From the NCBI GenBank assembly GCA_902729315.2, contig LR746268.1, positions 9,059,005-9,123,004 on the forward strand: 64,000 nucleotides of DNA, read 5' to 3'. This DNA is from Spirodela intermedia (taxonomy: Eukaryota > Streptophyta > Magnoliopsida > Alismatales > Araceae). This document shows, piece by piece, positions 21,097 to 33,894 of this stretch. Each line of letters begins with the position of its first letter. Positions within the stretch are counted from its first letter, which is position 1. The position numbers and the translations under genes are program-made. The notes below the pieces were generated by a model that worked only from the letters and a program-made list of their open reading frames with translations, was not told the DNA's origin and did not search any database.

Positions 21097-24000
21097 ATGG
21101 TGGCCGGGTGCGAGGAAGACGTCGTGGTCCTGGTGTTCACCGAATCATCTGATGTGGCGGCGATGGAGGAGGAGAACGATGCGGCCGGCGAGGACGAGGA
21201 CCAGGGGGAGATGACTCTCTCGACCTCCGAAGTCGGCAACTGGGATCTTCCTCGAATTCTTCGGTCTCCGACGGTTAAAGTGCACGCTTCTCGGAGCAGG
21301 CTTGTCGAAGGATCTTCGTACTTCCGCAGTCTCCTCGGTGGGAGCTTCAGGTACGCCAAGTACGACAGACCATCTCGTCTGCGGGGCTAGTTGAATGAAC
21401 TCGTTCGCCTGCTTGTCTTGTGGCTCTCAACAGGGTATTATCGGCATCACTTTGATGTCTGTATTTTTCATTTTAAGGGGGAGATGACCACTTGTTCCTG
21501 GATGGTTATTTTTCTCTCTTCAGTGAATCGGTTTCCAGTCAAGTTTGCATCCGATGCAACCTCAGAACGGCCGTCAGTGTTCTGCAGTGCATATGTGGTC
21601 ACCCCCTGAATATCGAACCGGAGAATTTCCTCGTCCTCCTCGAGGTAAGGCACGTTTTATTTCTCACCTCCACAAATCATAATTAACACGCGCCCTGCGG
21701 AAGTTATGGTACTCAGTGTCAAGGTCTCGATCATCTCATAAGCGATCTGTTTCCTTCTCCCTTACTCTGCACTTATTCTGCCTAATTGTATGAAACGCTA
21801 TTCCTCGATCTTCTCTCTAGTATACAGGGTTTTCTCCGCCCCGCGACTCTGTCAGAGCATCTCGTGTTATTCAAAGACTTTAACTTCACTGACTTGTCTA
21901 GCGGAGTGTGCTATGATTTTCTTCATTAAACATGCGACCGCATACTTAATTTCCCACAATTTTCTCTGTCTTCGTTTCTGAGACGATTTTTGCTACCTCA
22001 TATTTCTAAGGTTCTTTTCTAGCTTTGCCCCAAGATGTTTAAGCTCGCTTTCACATCCTTCTCTGGAATCAAGCGCGTGCATAGCTAGAATATTACATTT
22101 TTTTTCATCATCTCCAGGGTTCCCTATTTTTTGGGGTGGATTCTCTTTTGTCCGAGTGTAAAGCTTGGCTACAACAGATTACGTCCGTGTGGGGAACACA
22201 TTCCCTTAAAATTTCAGTAGACACAATGACAGAAATTTGGAAGTACAGCTCAGAGCACGGTAAACACGTGCCACCTGTATTTGAGAAAAAACAATAGTGT
22301 TTTTCATCATGCTGAACTATACTTTAACAATTGGAAGATATTTATAAAAATAAAAATTTCAATGATTCATGAAATATGGTGAAATTTCATGATTGCAGGT
22401 ATTAGTTTTGCCTCGGAGATTTGCGCTGCTTACCTAGCTCGAAACTTTGTGGGTACATGACTTTTTTTCTATCAGATTATTTTCACATTGTCCCTTAGTT
22501 GCCAAGGCTACCTTTTATTTCCCAGGAAATGATGATTGTATTTGACTGTTTCCAATAACTCTCCAGTTAAATTTGCGGTTGGCATCTACTATCAAATTTT
22601 AATCATTTGTAATTATTATCATCGTCATATCAGTATTTCTTTGATGAAGAAGGAATGGGCTGATGAATAGTGTGTTGCAACAAAAAATAAAATTGGTCAC
22701 CACTAACAACTCAAATGTGTCAACTGTTTCTACTTTTATTCTTTCTATACATCCAATCAAACTTAAAAGCATTTTTTATTTCGACAATAAGGAATATTTC
22801 ATTACATGTACCAAAGTGAATCTTCTTGTATTAGAGCTCTAGATTTCAAACTTTTAATTGGAAACCACAATAGTGAATTAGCACTAATTCCTGACCAGAG
22901 CTCTGTGAACTCTAATAACTTACAAAGATAAACAAGCAGATACTACCGAAGTCAGCTTTGTGTTCTTTGCATGCCTTTGTCCTTGTTGGGCTCAATTCCC
23001 ATGTCACCTAGGCTGACACTTAGCTTATAAAATGTTAACTCATAGCGTCACATCCTTCATTTTTACCCTGGTTGTGATGTGGAGCCTTGCTTGTAAGAGA
23101 GTAAATTAAATTATATTGTTAGTTGCCAAAATATATGTCGGGAGTTGTCATCCCTGCATCACGTAGGAAAGAGGTTTCAATGTCGGATCTAATGATGGAT
23201 ATTAATATGTGGTGGAAAAACATAGTGGCTTAGATTACGTGTGAGTTATTGGAGTCATTTTGAATGACAAGAACTACCCTTGTTTTGAAAGGCAGAGTTT
23301 ATTATCTGAAAGGGTGTGGTTGAAGGACATGAACTACAATTTTTGCATGCTGATTTTCATTAAATATGACAGTTTTTGTTTCTTTCTTTTTTAGTGATGA
23401 GGGACTGGGTAGGTAATGTGTTTTCTTGTTCGCTCATCACAATGAGATGACACTTTCATAAGCTTTGGGTTTCCTGCAGGTGTGGACAATAACCTGCACC
23501 TCTTTTGTCGATCTTCCATATGACCTCTTATGCTCCTGCCTAGAGCATCCTGATCTGACTGTGTACAGGTTGACCCATATTTGCAGTATGCTAACTTGAT
23601 TTAAGATACTGGATTGTTTTTTTCACTTCTTGTTCTCAACAACGAAAAGAATTTTCCAATCCGACTTTATATTACATAGTGTTTTCAAATATCGCATTTG
23701 TTATCTTTTTGGTGACCACTTCTATCAGTAATTATGTTCGATTTTAAAATACTTGAACTAGATTTTGATTTTAGTCTTCAGCAGTGAGGAGCAACTATGT
23801 GAGGCACTGCTACACTGGATCGAAAGCAATAGAAAGATTTCTGAATGTTCATGTGATTTTGAGGAAGATTATATCAGCATCCTCGAGAAGGTAAGAAGTG
23901 TGGGTTTGTGATGCACTCTTAAAATTGAAATTAGCTGGCAATATCTATCCTTGTAGAGCGTGAGCCTTGATAGCTGATGCTCGTATTTCCTGTGATTGAA

Positions 24001-27000
24001 TGCATTTATGTTCCAATCATAGAGTCTCTCTAATGCATGAATGATGTAACCATCTTGTTTAATTTCTAGATGTGAATGATGCAGTTAGCCTGCATTTTTT
24101 TTAATATGTTCTAACTTTTTTTTACCTGCACAATTGTTATTTTTCGTTGGTGATTGTTTGTTCGTTGCATTTGGCAGGTGCGTGCTTTCCTTTTGCCTTT
24201 GGGATATTCTGCAGGTAGAGGTTTGTCTTTCTAATTTCTCAGAAAATCCCGAAATTTGAACCTTTTCATCAAGTCATTGAAGTCTGCTGAAATCTTTCAG
24301 GAAAGAAAAAGAGCCGTTGGTTTTCTAGCATTGCACAAGTGAGCATTGATGGCATCCTTGATCTCACGAAAGAATTGCCATCTAAACTATTAGGTTTGAT
24401 TAAGGATGATAACTCTGATAACTTAAAGGTTCGGCTAACTCAGTACTCTGAGGTACAGTGAAAGCTTATTGCCCTCTTTATTGCCTTTTATTCGATTGAT
24501 AAAATGGTACCATAAATTTATGACAAATGAACTTGCTGGAAAACTTTATTGAACATTTTAAATTGCAGTATTAGAAAGAATGACAGATTGATGATATCAG
24601 AATTTAACTCTTTATTTCACATTCTTCCTGCTGTCCTTTATGAATATTCTGTGTTTACTTTCTTTGTATCCAAAAAGAGTTGTCTGATAATATAGCTTTT
24701 CGTTATCTTATACATTTCCGTATTTCTTTTGGCCAGAAAATTGATCTCTCCGGCTGTGTGCATTTTACGGCGGATCTTCTATACTTGGCTGTCCTTCCAA
24801 ACGACATGGAGGCTGTATCCAGGAAAAGGGTACTACAAACTTTGGTTGAGTGTGATCAACGAGGTGGAAATAGTCATTGCTTCTTGGAAAAGTTGCCGAC
24901 AACACTGTCCTTTGAAACTGTATTGGAGGTTGATATGTCTAAATGCCCGAAGTTGCATTTTCATGCTGTAATCAGTTTACTACATTCATCATTTCCATCA
25001 TTGCAAGTGTTGAAGTTATCTTATTGCTCCCATGTCAAAATGGAGGACTTGTTTTCCCTCGTACGAAATTGCCCTTCACTCGTTAATATTGACTTAACTG
25101 TCGATATTAGTCCTGTTATACCCACTCATGCATCATTATCCTCGGCAAGTTCTGAACAGTATCAAACTTTTTCTGGTGCACCATATGCATCACTACAGCA
25201 TCTGCCAATGGTATCTAATATCACAAAGCTGACGTTGGAAGGCCGAATTGATCTTAATGGTAAGATATGAAATGAAATTTAGTTATGCCCGGAATTTTTC
25301 TGCACACACACAGATGGTGCTCTCATTCCTGATTTCTCTCAGAAATTAGTGGTTTCTGCTTTATTTTATCTAACTTGGAAGTTTTGTCTGAAGGCTCTAC
25401 GTGCTTCATCATCTAAAATATATTCACATTAGCTATGCCTTTTATCATGCCATCTTGTTTTTTGAATAAATGCTGGGATGAACGCTAATTTATTAACTCC
25501 TGTCATTTCAGATTTGGACCTCTCAAATATATGTGCTATTTCTGGTTCTTTGTGCTGCCTGAATCTTAAAGGGTGTATAGCACTAACTGATGTTGGCATA
25601 TCCAAACTATTACAGAAATGCATCTGTCTTCAGTCGATAACTGTATCTTACACCTCCTTTGGGATGAATTCAGTTCTAATGCTTTGTTATGAAAAAGAGT
25701 TTCCAAATGCTTCCCTTCGATCATATCAGAACTACGACCATTCAAACACGACAGCATTTAGTCTCAAAGAGCTGCAGATGGATGGATGCAAGGGTAAGTC
25801 ATTATCAAAGCCAACCCTTATTTTCATAATTTTATACTCTTTTTTGGTTATTTTCCTAATATCATCAGTCCAATTGATTATGTCTACAGTTTGATGCGAG
25901 ACACGCCATGCTTGTGAGTGGTTTTAAGATAAATAAAAAAGATGCCAATTTAAATGAAGGCTGTCTAACTAAAAAAATATTCTCTTAGAGTGGTCATAAA
26001 AGGGTAATGTTTAAGGCCACTGACAGGTGCCTTGTTTTCAAAACAGGACTTAGATCGTAGGAAGCATGGAAACTTCCTCTGGCTAGGGTGGTTATTTATG
26101 ATGTGTAATGGCTTACTAGAATAAGGGTTGGGGAGTTAGGGCTGGTGGGGACTTGGAGACCAGTGTAGCCAGCAATTCAAGATGTTTAATAGCAAATTAG
26201 ATGAGGGGCCCAGAATAGGATTGACAACGATTTTACCTGGAACACTTGGCGCCTTGGACAGAGACTTGCAGTTGGCAATCTTAGGACAGAAATCCTAGCA
26301 ATTATCCATCTCTCGGAGATAAATAAATCCCACACAGCCTACAGGTTGTTATGGATCGACGAAGGACGAAGTAACCGTCAACGTCATACTTTAGGGCCCC
26401 GCTTTCACACTGGAGGACCTTCACGATCCTCTTGGAGAAGAGCTAGGAGCAGAATTTTCATTCGAAAGATTGTTTTTTTTTCTGACATCAAATTCAGCCT
26501 CCTATTTATAGGGGCAACATGAGGCCTTTGAAGGGGCGCTCATCAATCCCAATTTCTCCCATAACTAATGGGATGGAATTCTGACTTTAGATGCTTGGGA
26601 CTTTTATATACCTTAAATGCTCCTAGAAATAGCCAAAATAGTCAAAGATAGAATTTAGAACCCACCAAAATCAGCAGAAGAAATCCTTATTACATTATTC
26701 ACAAATTCAGCCATTCTCCTCCGACTGTAGACCTTGACTTGTGCATCGTTGACCAATATTTAAACGCCAAGGCGTGATGTCCATTGGTTAAAGGTTTGAA
26801 TTCGTTTATGAACATTTGTTATCTCATTTGACTTGTTTTTCTCATATGCAACAATTGTTACTGAGCAGGTGTTGAGGCTAGGCATATGAAACAACTTTTG
26901 AGATGCCTATTCATGTTAAAAAGCTTGAGCTTATGTAAGACTTCTCTCGCCGATGATGCTCTTTCGGAATATAGGGGATCATTATTGGAGAGACTTGATG

Positions 27001-30000
27001 TTTCTGAGACTCTGGTATGCTTCAGAATATAGGACTTTTTGTGTGTTTTTATCTTCTCATTCTTCGGGATATCTGAATAGACTAGTTGTGGCACTCTGTT
27101 CTTGCGTGAAAGTTGATTATTTGTCTAATTTTCCAGTTATAATGCTTTCCTTCCCCCCCTTAACTTTAATAAAAATCCAAAAGGTTTCCCCAAGTTTATC
27201 AAAGTACATTGTAATCATTTATTGAATTGATAAACTTATTCAAGGTTTTTGAATCGATCTTTTCAGGCCAGACCAATCAAAAACGTATTGGGGTCTACTT
27301 GCTCCAATTTTAATGGTACAGTTGTAATCTAATATACTCATTGGGGTGTAGTAATAAAACTTATCTGTCTTCTCCACACGAAATAGGTGAGTATGGGCTG
27401 AATAAACACTTACAGACCTTTACGCCATACCCATTCTACCTTCTTCCTTTCTCCCTCTCCCTCTCTTTTACGGTTTCCAGAAAAAGGATATTAGGCTAAA
27501 ATAAATTATTGACCATTGCTGAAGTTATAAATGTATTTAACGTTTTAGTCAAATTATGCTGAATATTCTCACGGTAAATTTGAAGCCTGTTATTGTCTGA
27601 TAAATTTCAATTTTTTCCCAAAAAATAGTGAAAGATGAAGATGTTGAAGACCAAAATATCTTTTGTGATCGCCTTGAATGTGATCATTGAGATGGGTTAG
27701 GATATAAACTCTGAAACGATATTTATTTAAGGCATTCTTCTATGAAGTTGTTGACACATGTTGGTAAGCTCACGTGATGCCTTCTTCCTTTAGTATAAGA
27801 CTGTCGACCAGTTATTTGATTGTGTGTAATTTAGTCTCTTTTGAGCCTTATGTGTCCACACATTTAGGGGTCTCAATACTTTCCTCATTCCTCTGGAAAA
27901 TCTGTTGACTGTGCTTAAATCGATCTTTCTTCCTGGAAAATGTGTTGATTATTGAATTGATATCTTCTCTAAGAACATGTTAAGAATTCAATGCAATGGA
28001 CATTGAGAAAGAATATGACGTAGAAGATGTGCCTAATGACATCATTTAGAAACAAATAGAGGTCATGTGCACACCATTGAAGGTATTTGTGAAACAGCTA
28101 TTTCTAATGAGGGTGTTTGTAGAACTGATGATTATCGAATCCTCTTGGTCCATTTTAGGGATCAGCTTCAGGTCTGTTGGTTTCTTTTTACCTTTCATGC
28201 GGTTGCCATTGGCAGATGACGTGGTATTAGTGGAGATGACTAAAAATAGCTTAGAATACACTTATAGAAGAATTTCGTAGAATGACGTTCTACTTTAGTT
28301 TGTATTAGATTCCTTGCTGATATTTGACACCGCGAATCCATGCATGTTCGACTTTCCTTTTTGCAAAATTTGTGCGAATTGCAGCAAGACATCTGTCCCT
28401 TAATATTTGACTTTCTCGTTTTCTAGGTTTCATTTCGTGCGTTATGTCATGTTATAAAAAGAAACCCAGATCTTAGAATGTTGAGAGTGAGTGGGTGTTG
28501 GAATTTTTACAACACCGAAGGTGTTGCTTCAACATCAACTAGCGAGGGAAGTTCTGAAGATCTGTTTCGGGAACTGAACGAGAAATGCCTCGTGGAAGAA
28601 GTGGCTTTTGGCTGGGGATTTACTTCTTCGTCATTATTTAAAGGAAAGAACGCATTTGCGAGAGTAAGGACCATGTCAATTGGTCTTGGCGCATCACTGG
28701 ATGTATCTCTACTGCCTGAGATTTGCCCCTTGATAGACACGCTGGTCCTTAAATTTCAGGTATACCAAGAACGGAATAAATATCTTGAGACGCTCGCTTA
28801 CAAACTAAGTAGTTGATGTGGTTGGCAGGTAATCTCTGACAGTGATCTGAGAAGCATTCTGAAATCCTTGCGTCATCTACATGTTTTGGACATCTGCTGC
28901 TGCCTCTGTGACTTGACCTCAGGAAGCTTTCAACTTAGCATGAAAACCCTAAAGTCATTGAGGCTAGAAAGGGCGACTCCTTGGATGACAAATGATGACT
29001 TGATAACCCTCAGCGCGAATTGTTTAAATCTGACGGAACTCTCGTTATCTGGCTGTAGGCTTCTCAATTCAGGTAGAAAAGTGATCTTACGTCGAGTCCG
29101 GTTTTGGCAGACACTCAGTTTGCTTTTATCTCTTGTACCTTTTATCTGTTCCCATGGGCTGCATCTCTCAAGAAACCTTGTTTTCCTTCTTACAGACGCA
29201 CAACAGATAATTTCATCTGGATGGCCGGGATTGACAGTTCTTCATTTGGAGGTCTGTTGCATACGTTGTTTCTGGCGTTTCTGTTCCGTTTTTACCGAAT
29301 GAAGTGATGAGCAGTATTCATCTGCTCGATGAGAAAATCTATCTTAGTTCATTTCGCTAACGGGTTCTGTATTCCCTCCGGAAAACTCCCTCCTATCTGT
29401 AGAGTTGCCTCGATGGAAGAAGGAAACTTGTTGTGTGCCACTCTTGGTAATGCCCGAGAAATCCCTTTTGCATCCTCATTGAGTACACTGTTCCATCAGG
29501 GTGATGACAGAGATGGCATCAACACTTTGCTTCATACTACTGTAAAATCTCCCCGTAATTGATCAAGCCCGCTGGAAGCAATCGAAATGCTCTGCTAGTT
29601 GGGGATCTCTCTCCCTCCCCTAGGAAGAAGAATGGGTTACTGGCCATATGAGGAGTCAGATACGACTAATCGTCAGACATGGGGGACTGCTTCACTTATT
29701 TTCGATTCACTTTCCACTATTTTCCATGCACGACTGCTTCACTTGTCAATCTACTCAGTTTTCCTTCTCCAAGAGAAAATCCAGTGGGGTTGTTATCCCT
29801 CTGAATCTACCATTACTTCTGAAACCCGATGATCTTTTGTTGTTTATTCTTACATCAGGATTGCGGGAGCATAACCTCTGCGGGAGTTTGCTCGCTGCTG
29901 GACTGCGTAGCCATTGAGGATCTTCTGCTTTGTCACAATGTGAGTACTGAAATATGCGTCGTCAATTTTTCATTCATGCTACACAATTATTTGCCATTAA

Positions 30001-30792
30001 AATAATTATTCATGCTACACAATTATTCGAGTCAAAACCGTGTAATATGGACTGGACTAGACACAGTTCTGATCGTAGAGTCTACGATCGCCCAGGATTA
30101 GATTGGGCCTGATCTAATCCAAGATGGGATGCGATCAGGGTGATTAGATGCAACGGAAGTCAACTTATACCAGTCTGAAACCTAAGATTACCCTCACAGC
30201 AGCCAGCAGACCAGCTGGGTCCTCGTTGCCGAGTTTTTTCATGTCGGCAGGATCATCTGGGCTACCAGGAAGAACTTGGACATCTAGCACTTCGCCACCA
30301 TTAATCTCTCCTCTTTCAACCGCAGGGCAGGGGAGTCAAGAGGAACATCATATCCTACGCTGCTTCGAAGGTATGGCTTCCGATGCGCTGCGGCATGGTC
30401 TGCTGAATTTATTTATTCTTTGACAAAAAACTCCTCCCCTCACGGGGCCTCTTCCGCTGCGTCGAATTTCAGCTGCCATTGCTCCGAAAGATTGCGTTGG
30501 ACATGTGCGATGCCTGTGAAGGCGGATTTGACAGCCCAAGTGTAGGTGACCTCGCTTAATCCGCCGCATTACAGAGAGAGAGAGAGAGAGAGAAGTTTCT
30601 TTCTCTCAAAATTGTTATTGATTCCTGCAGCACAGTGAGAGGTCCTTCGTGAGCATCGTGAGGATTGCCCGGTGCCGGTCCCAAAGGTGCGGCTTTGACG
30701 TTGGGAGATGGAGGCCCGTGCGCAGGGACACCATAGTCCAGGTGTGGAGCTCCAGGCAGCTGTGGACGGCGTGTGTGGAGGAGAGGGTGTAG
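21097..30792 (+). CDS. FBL11: BTB/POZ and leucine-rich-repeat protein, FBL11-like
   Basis: Eighteen coding exons: 21097-21350, 21524-21644, 22118-22259, 22399-22448, 23480-23568, 23782-23890, 24178-24214, 24301-24452, 24737-25259, 25512-25793, 26869-27014, 28427-28759, 28829-29072, 29196-29251, 29859-29939, 30326-30370, 30473-30541, 30631-30792. All phases close, giving 964 residues (about 940 in Arabidopsis FBL11). A BTB domain covers about 60-170 (SPTVKVHASRSRLVEGSSYF through FFGVDSLLSECKAWL), followed by a BACK-like helical region (LCEALLHWIESNRK near 225). The rest is AMN1-type LRRs such as LKLSYCSHVKMEDL and LSLSGCRLLNSG. BTB proteins usually serve as CUL3 ligase adaptors with the LRRs as substrate receptor. 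Despite the FBL name I see no F-box. The specific substrate is unknown. The end ARCRSQRCGFD through VWSSRQL matches the family C-terminus. Confidence 0.93.
26040..26720 (-). mobile_element. Possible LTR-retrotransposon remnant in FBL11 intron 10
   Basis: Read on the minus strand, 26513-26500 gives CCCTATAAATAGGA, a TATA-box-like motif typical of plant LTR promoters, followed by transcribed-leader-like sequence. The segment is more GC-rich than the surrounding intron. I cannot find clear TG...CA ends, a primer-binding site or coding remnants, so this could be a degraded solo LTR or simply intron sequence. Confidence 0.25.
29972..30027. repeat. Perfect 20-bp direct repeat in FBL11 intron 15
   Basis: The 20-mer ATTCATGCTACACAATTATT occurs at 29972-29991 and again at 30008-30027, separated by 16 bp. 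It resembles a target-site or slippage duplication and lies just upstream of two perfect hairpins. Confidence 0.95.
30071..30120. repeat. Two adjacent perfect inverted repeats (hairpins) in FBL11 intron 15
   Basis: GATCGTAGA (30071-30079) and TCTACGATC (30081-30089) form a 9-bp perfect palindrome with a single central base. Six bases on, GGATTAGAT (30095-30103) and ATCTAATCC (30112-30120) form a 9-bp perfect stem with an 8-base loop. Both lie in the intron 29940-30325. Confidence 0.95.
30573..30593. repeat. (GA)10 microsatellite in FBL11 intron 17
   Basis: AG tract in the 89-bp intron 30542-30630, occupying about a quarter of it. Confidence 0.9.
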
Positions 30793-30998
30793 GCACCTCC
30801 TCTCTCTCTCTCTCTCTCTCGCTCTCGCTCTACTGAAAGCAGATTTGGTGAGTCAAGAAGGTTTTACTGGCCATGAATCCTGATGGGTTGAAGCTGGAGG
30901 TAATAAGTTTCGAAGCGAATGTAGCTGACTCGCATCCGACGGACGGGAATAAGTCCCTTGAGAAAATCCAAATCCGGGTTCCTCTGAGAGTCCGTACA
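30793..30998 (+). other. Very short gap between FBL11-like and OTP51-like genes
   Basis: Only 206 bp separate the FBL11-like stop codon from the predicted OTP51 ATG on the same strand. A CT microsatellite at about 30798-30820 begins six bases after the stop. The OTP51 frame stays open upstream to an in-frame ATG at 30873, so the true start could lie there. The 3' UTR of one gene and the promoter or leader of the next must overlap or be very short. Confidence 0.7.
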
Positions 30999-33480
30999 AT
31001 GGCTCTTCGGTTCCTCTCGCCGTTGTCCCTCTACCCTACCCTCCACAAGCCCCCCCTCCGCAGTGGCAGTGGCAGCAGCGGCAGCCCCGTCCTACGTCAC
31101 GCGGGCGCCGCCCGCTCTTCCCACGGCTTCTCCGCTCCTCTCCGCCTCTCGAGGCCCAACGCGGAGTCGCCGGCGGCGGCGGCGGAAGCACCACCGCCGC
31201 GGCTGCGGGACCAGGGAGGAGGTGCAGAGGGGGAGGAAGAGGAGGTGCTGGTCAAGGAGCTGGAAGACCTCCCCGAGCAGTGGCGGCGCTCGAAGGTGGC
31301 CTGGCTCTGCAAGCAATTACCAGGCCAGAAGCCCGGCACACTCACCCGCGTCCTCAACGCCCAGCGCAAATGGATATCCCAGCAGGACGTCACCTACCTC
31401 GTCGTTCACTGCCTGCGGATGCGCGAGAACGACGCCGCCTTCAAGGTGAATGAGGCCTTCTTCTTCTTCGTGCTCTGAGAGAATTCTCCCTTTCCTCCGT
31501 GCTGCCCACCTCCTGTTCGCCCTTTTGCCTCCATCATCCATCTTTTCTTCGCTTCTCTCCCATGAACCCCCCGGTCATGTTTCTGGTTTTCTCCAGGTGT
31601 ACAGGTGGATGCTGGCGCAGCCTCGATTCCGCTTCGACTTCCCCCTCGCCACCAAGCTGGCGGATTGCCTGGGCAAGGACCGGAAGTTCCTGAAATGCCG
31701 GGAGGTGTTCGACGACATCATCAAGCAGGGCCGCGTGCCGAGCGAGACGACCTTCCACAACCTCACGGCGGCGTATCTCAGCGCCCCCGTGCAGGGCTGC
31801 CTCGACGAAGCTTGCAGTGTCTACAACAAGATGATCCAGGTGGGCGGCTACAGCCCTCGGCTGAGCCTACACAACGCCCTCTTCCAGGCCCTCCTCGGCA
31901 AGTCAGGGCCCTCCTCGAAGCGCTACCTCCAGCAGGCCGAGTTCATCTTCACCAACCTAGTCACAGGCGAGCTGGAGATACAGAGGGACGTGTACGCCGG
32001 GATGATATGGCTCCACAGCCACCAGGACGTCGTGGACACGGAGAGGATCGCGGCCCTGAGGGAGGAAATGCAGAGGAGGAGGATGCCGGAGGACGAGGAA
32101 GTCCTCGTCTCTGTCTTGAGGGCCTGCTCGAAGGTGGGCGACGTGGAAGAAGCGGAGAGGGTCTGGAACAAGCTCCTCGAGTCATCAGGCTCTGCCACCC
32201 TCCCTCCCCAGGCCTTTGTTTACAGGATGGAGCTTCACGCTAAGGTCGGAGAGCCCCTGCGGTCACTGGAGATATTCCGGAGCATGCCGGAGCACGGCGT
32301 CACCGCCACTGCACCGGCGTACAGTAAGATCATCGAGGTGATGTCAAGAGCCCGGGAGATCGGAACCGCAGAGGAACTCTTGGGCGAGTTTGTCGCGAGC
32401 GGCTTGAAGCCCCTCTCGTCTTCCTACGCCAGCATCATGGACATGTACCTCACCTCGAACATGCACGACAGGATTGAACGCTTGTTCTCTCAGTGCCGCT
32501 CAGAGAGCCAGGCCAGTCGAAGCATCTACAATATCTACTTGAACTCCCTGGTGAAGACCGGCGATCTCGAGAAGGCAGAGGAGATATTCAACGAGATGCA
32601 CACGAACCCCGAAATCGGCAGTAACAGCTCATCCTGCAACGTAATTCTGGGGGCATTTCTCGCTTCTGCCGATCACACCAAGGCCGAGAAGATTTATAGG
32701 TTGATGACCCAGAAGCGGTACGGCATCGATCCCACGCTCGCGACGCAGCTCGATCAGATCCTCAGCTCGAAGAGGAAGGTCGTCGACAAGCCCGTGAGCC
32801 TGAAACTGGACATAGAACAGCGGGAAATATTGGTCGGCCTGCTGCTGGGTGGTCTACGGGTGGAGCCGGATGAGGCGGCGAGGAGTCATTCCGTCGTTCA
32901 CTTCGAGTTCAACGAAGATCATCCCGTCCACTCCCTCCTCAGGAAGCACATCCATCAGAGATACTTCGAGTGGCTCACTCCGTCGAACCGGCTTGACGGC
33001 GACGGCGATGGCGACGACGACCCGCCGCATCGGTTCTCCACGGTCCCGCATTCGAACTTCACCTTCTTCGGGGACAAGTTCCGGCCGAGAGGCCGGCCGG
33101 CGGTGCCGACCCTCATCCACCGATGGCTGTCGGAGCGCGCGCTGGCCTACTGGTACATGTACGGCGGTATCAGGTCCTCCTCCGGCGACGTTCTGCTCAG
33201 GCTGAAAGGCGGCGAGCAGGAGGATGCCCAGAGAGTCATCAAGGTGTTGCAGGCAAAGTCGATAGACTGCAGGGTGAAGAAGAAGGGCGGGACGTTCTGG
33301 ATCGGTCTCCAAGGGAGCAACGCGGTCTGGTTCTGGAAGCTGACGGAGCCGTACATTCTCGAGGGGGTGAAGGAGCACCTGAGGCCCGGTGGGCAGAGCT
33401 TCCCGGCGGAGATGGAGGAAGAAGAAGCTCAGTTGAATGGGTCGGATCCCGGGTCCAATCCTGGTGGGTCTTCTGATTAG
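30999..33480 (+). CDS. OTP51: PPR protein with LAGLIDADG-like domain, OTP51-like plastid intron splicing factor
   Basis: Two coding exons, 30999-31445 and 31597-33480, give 776 residues. The N-terminus ([17 protein letters not shown], then Ser/Arg-rich) looks like a chloroplast transit peptide. P-class pentatricopeptide repeats occupy roughly residues 150-540. The C-terminal third resembles a LAGLIDADG homing endonuclease: [10 protein letters not shown] near 560 and [11 protein letters not shown] near 665-675, with the second motif followed by a typical endonuclease-type strand. In Arabidopsis, OTP51 has this rare combination and is needed for splicing of plastid ycf3 intron 2, hence for photosystem I. 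The family therefore shows a nuclease or maturase fold recruited for splicing. An upstream in-frame ATG at 30873 would add 42 residues lacking transit-peptide character, so 30999 is preferred. Confidence 0.92.
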
Positions 33481-33849
33481 GACGACTCAGAAGCCCTCTC
33501 AGATCAAAGCGACAAGGAAGCCTGTCTCATCGGCATGAGAAATTATTACAAGACGCTCAAGCCCTGTTCTTCTGCTTCTTCCCCTGTAAATGAGGTAGGT
33601 TCTCATTCAGTCAACTTTCCTCTCAGATAACATCCTGTTCTATGCACTTTACTATTCTACTGGAAAAGCTGTTGCTTGCTCGCTAATTCTCTCGAACTCC
33701 CAGATGATTAACTACTCGCTTCTTTTTTTTCTTCTAGAAATGGCTTCTTCTGCCGACCGCATTGCTGCTCCGTGCCAGCTAGAGCTAGTCGGCCCTCCAT
33801 GCTTGAGTACTCCGTGCTTGGAGTAACTCTGCTGCAGAACTGCCCATTT

Positions 33850-33851
<2 letters not shown>

Positions 33852-33892
<41 letters not shown>
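33852..33892. repeat. (GA)~20 microsatellite
   Basis: Perfect AG dinucleotide tract of about 40 bp, 370 bp downstream of the OTP51 stop codon. Confidence 0.95.

Positions 33893-33894
<2 letters not shown>

Noticed and set aside
28046-28280. Opposed 71-codon open frames in FBL11 intron 11
   Set aside because: Short complementary frames within an AT-rich intron, with no start context or homology.
31605-32243. 212-codon plus-strand frame overlapping the PPR gene
   Set aside because: A shadow of the GC-rich PPR coding frame, with low-complexity translation and no domain.
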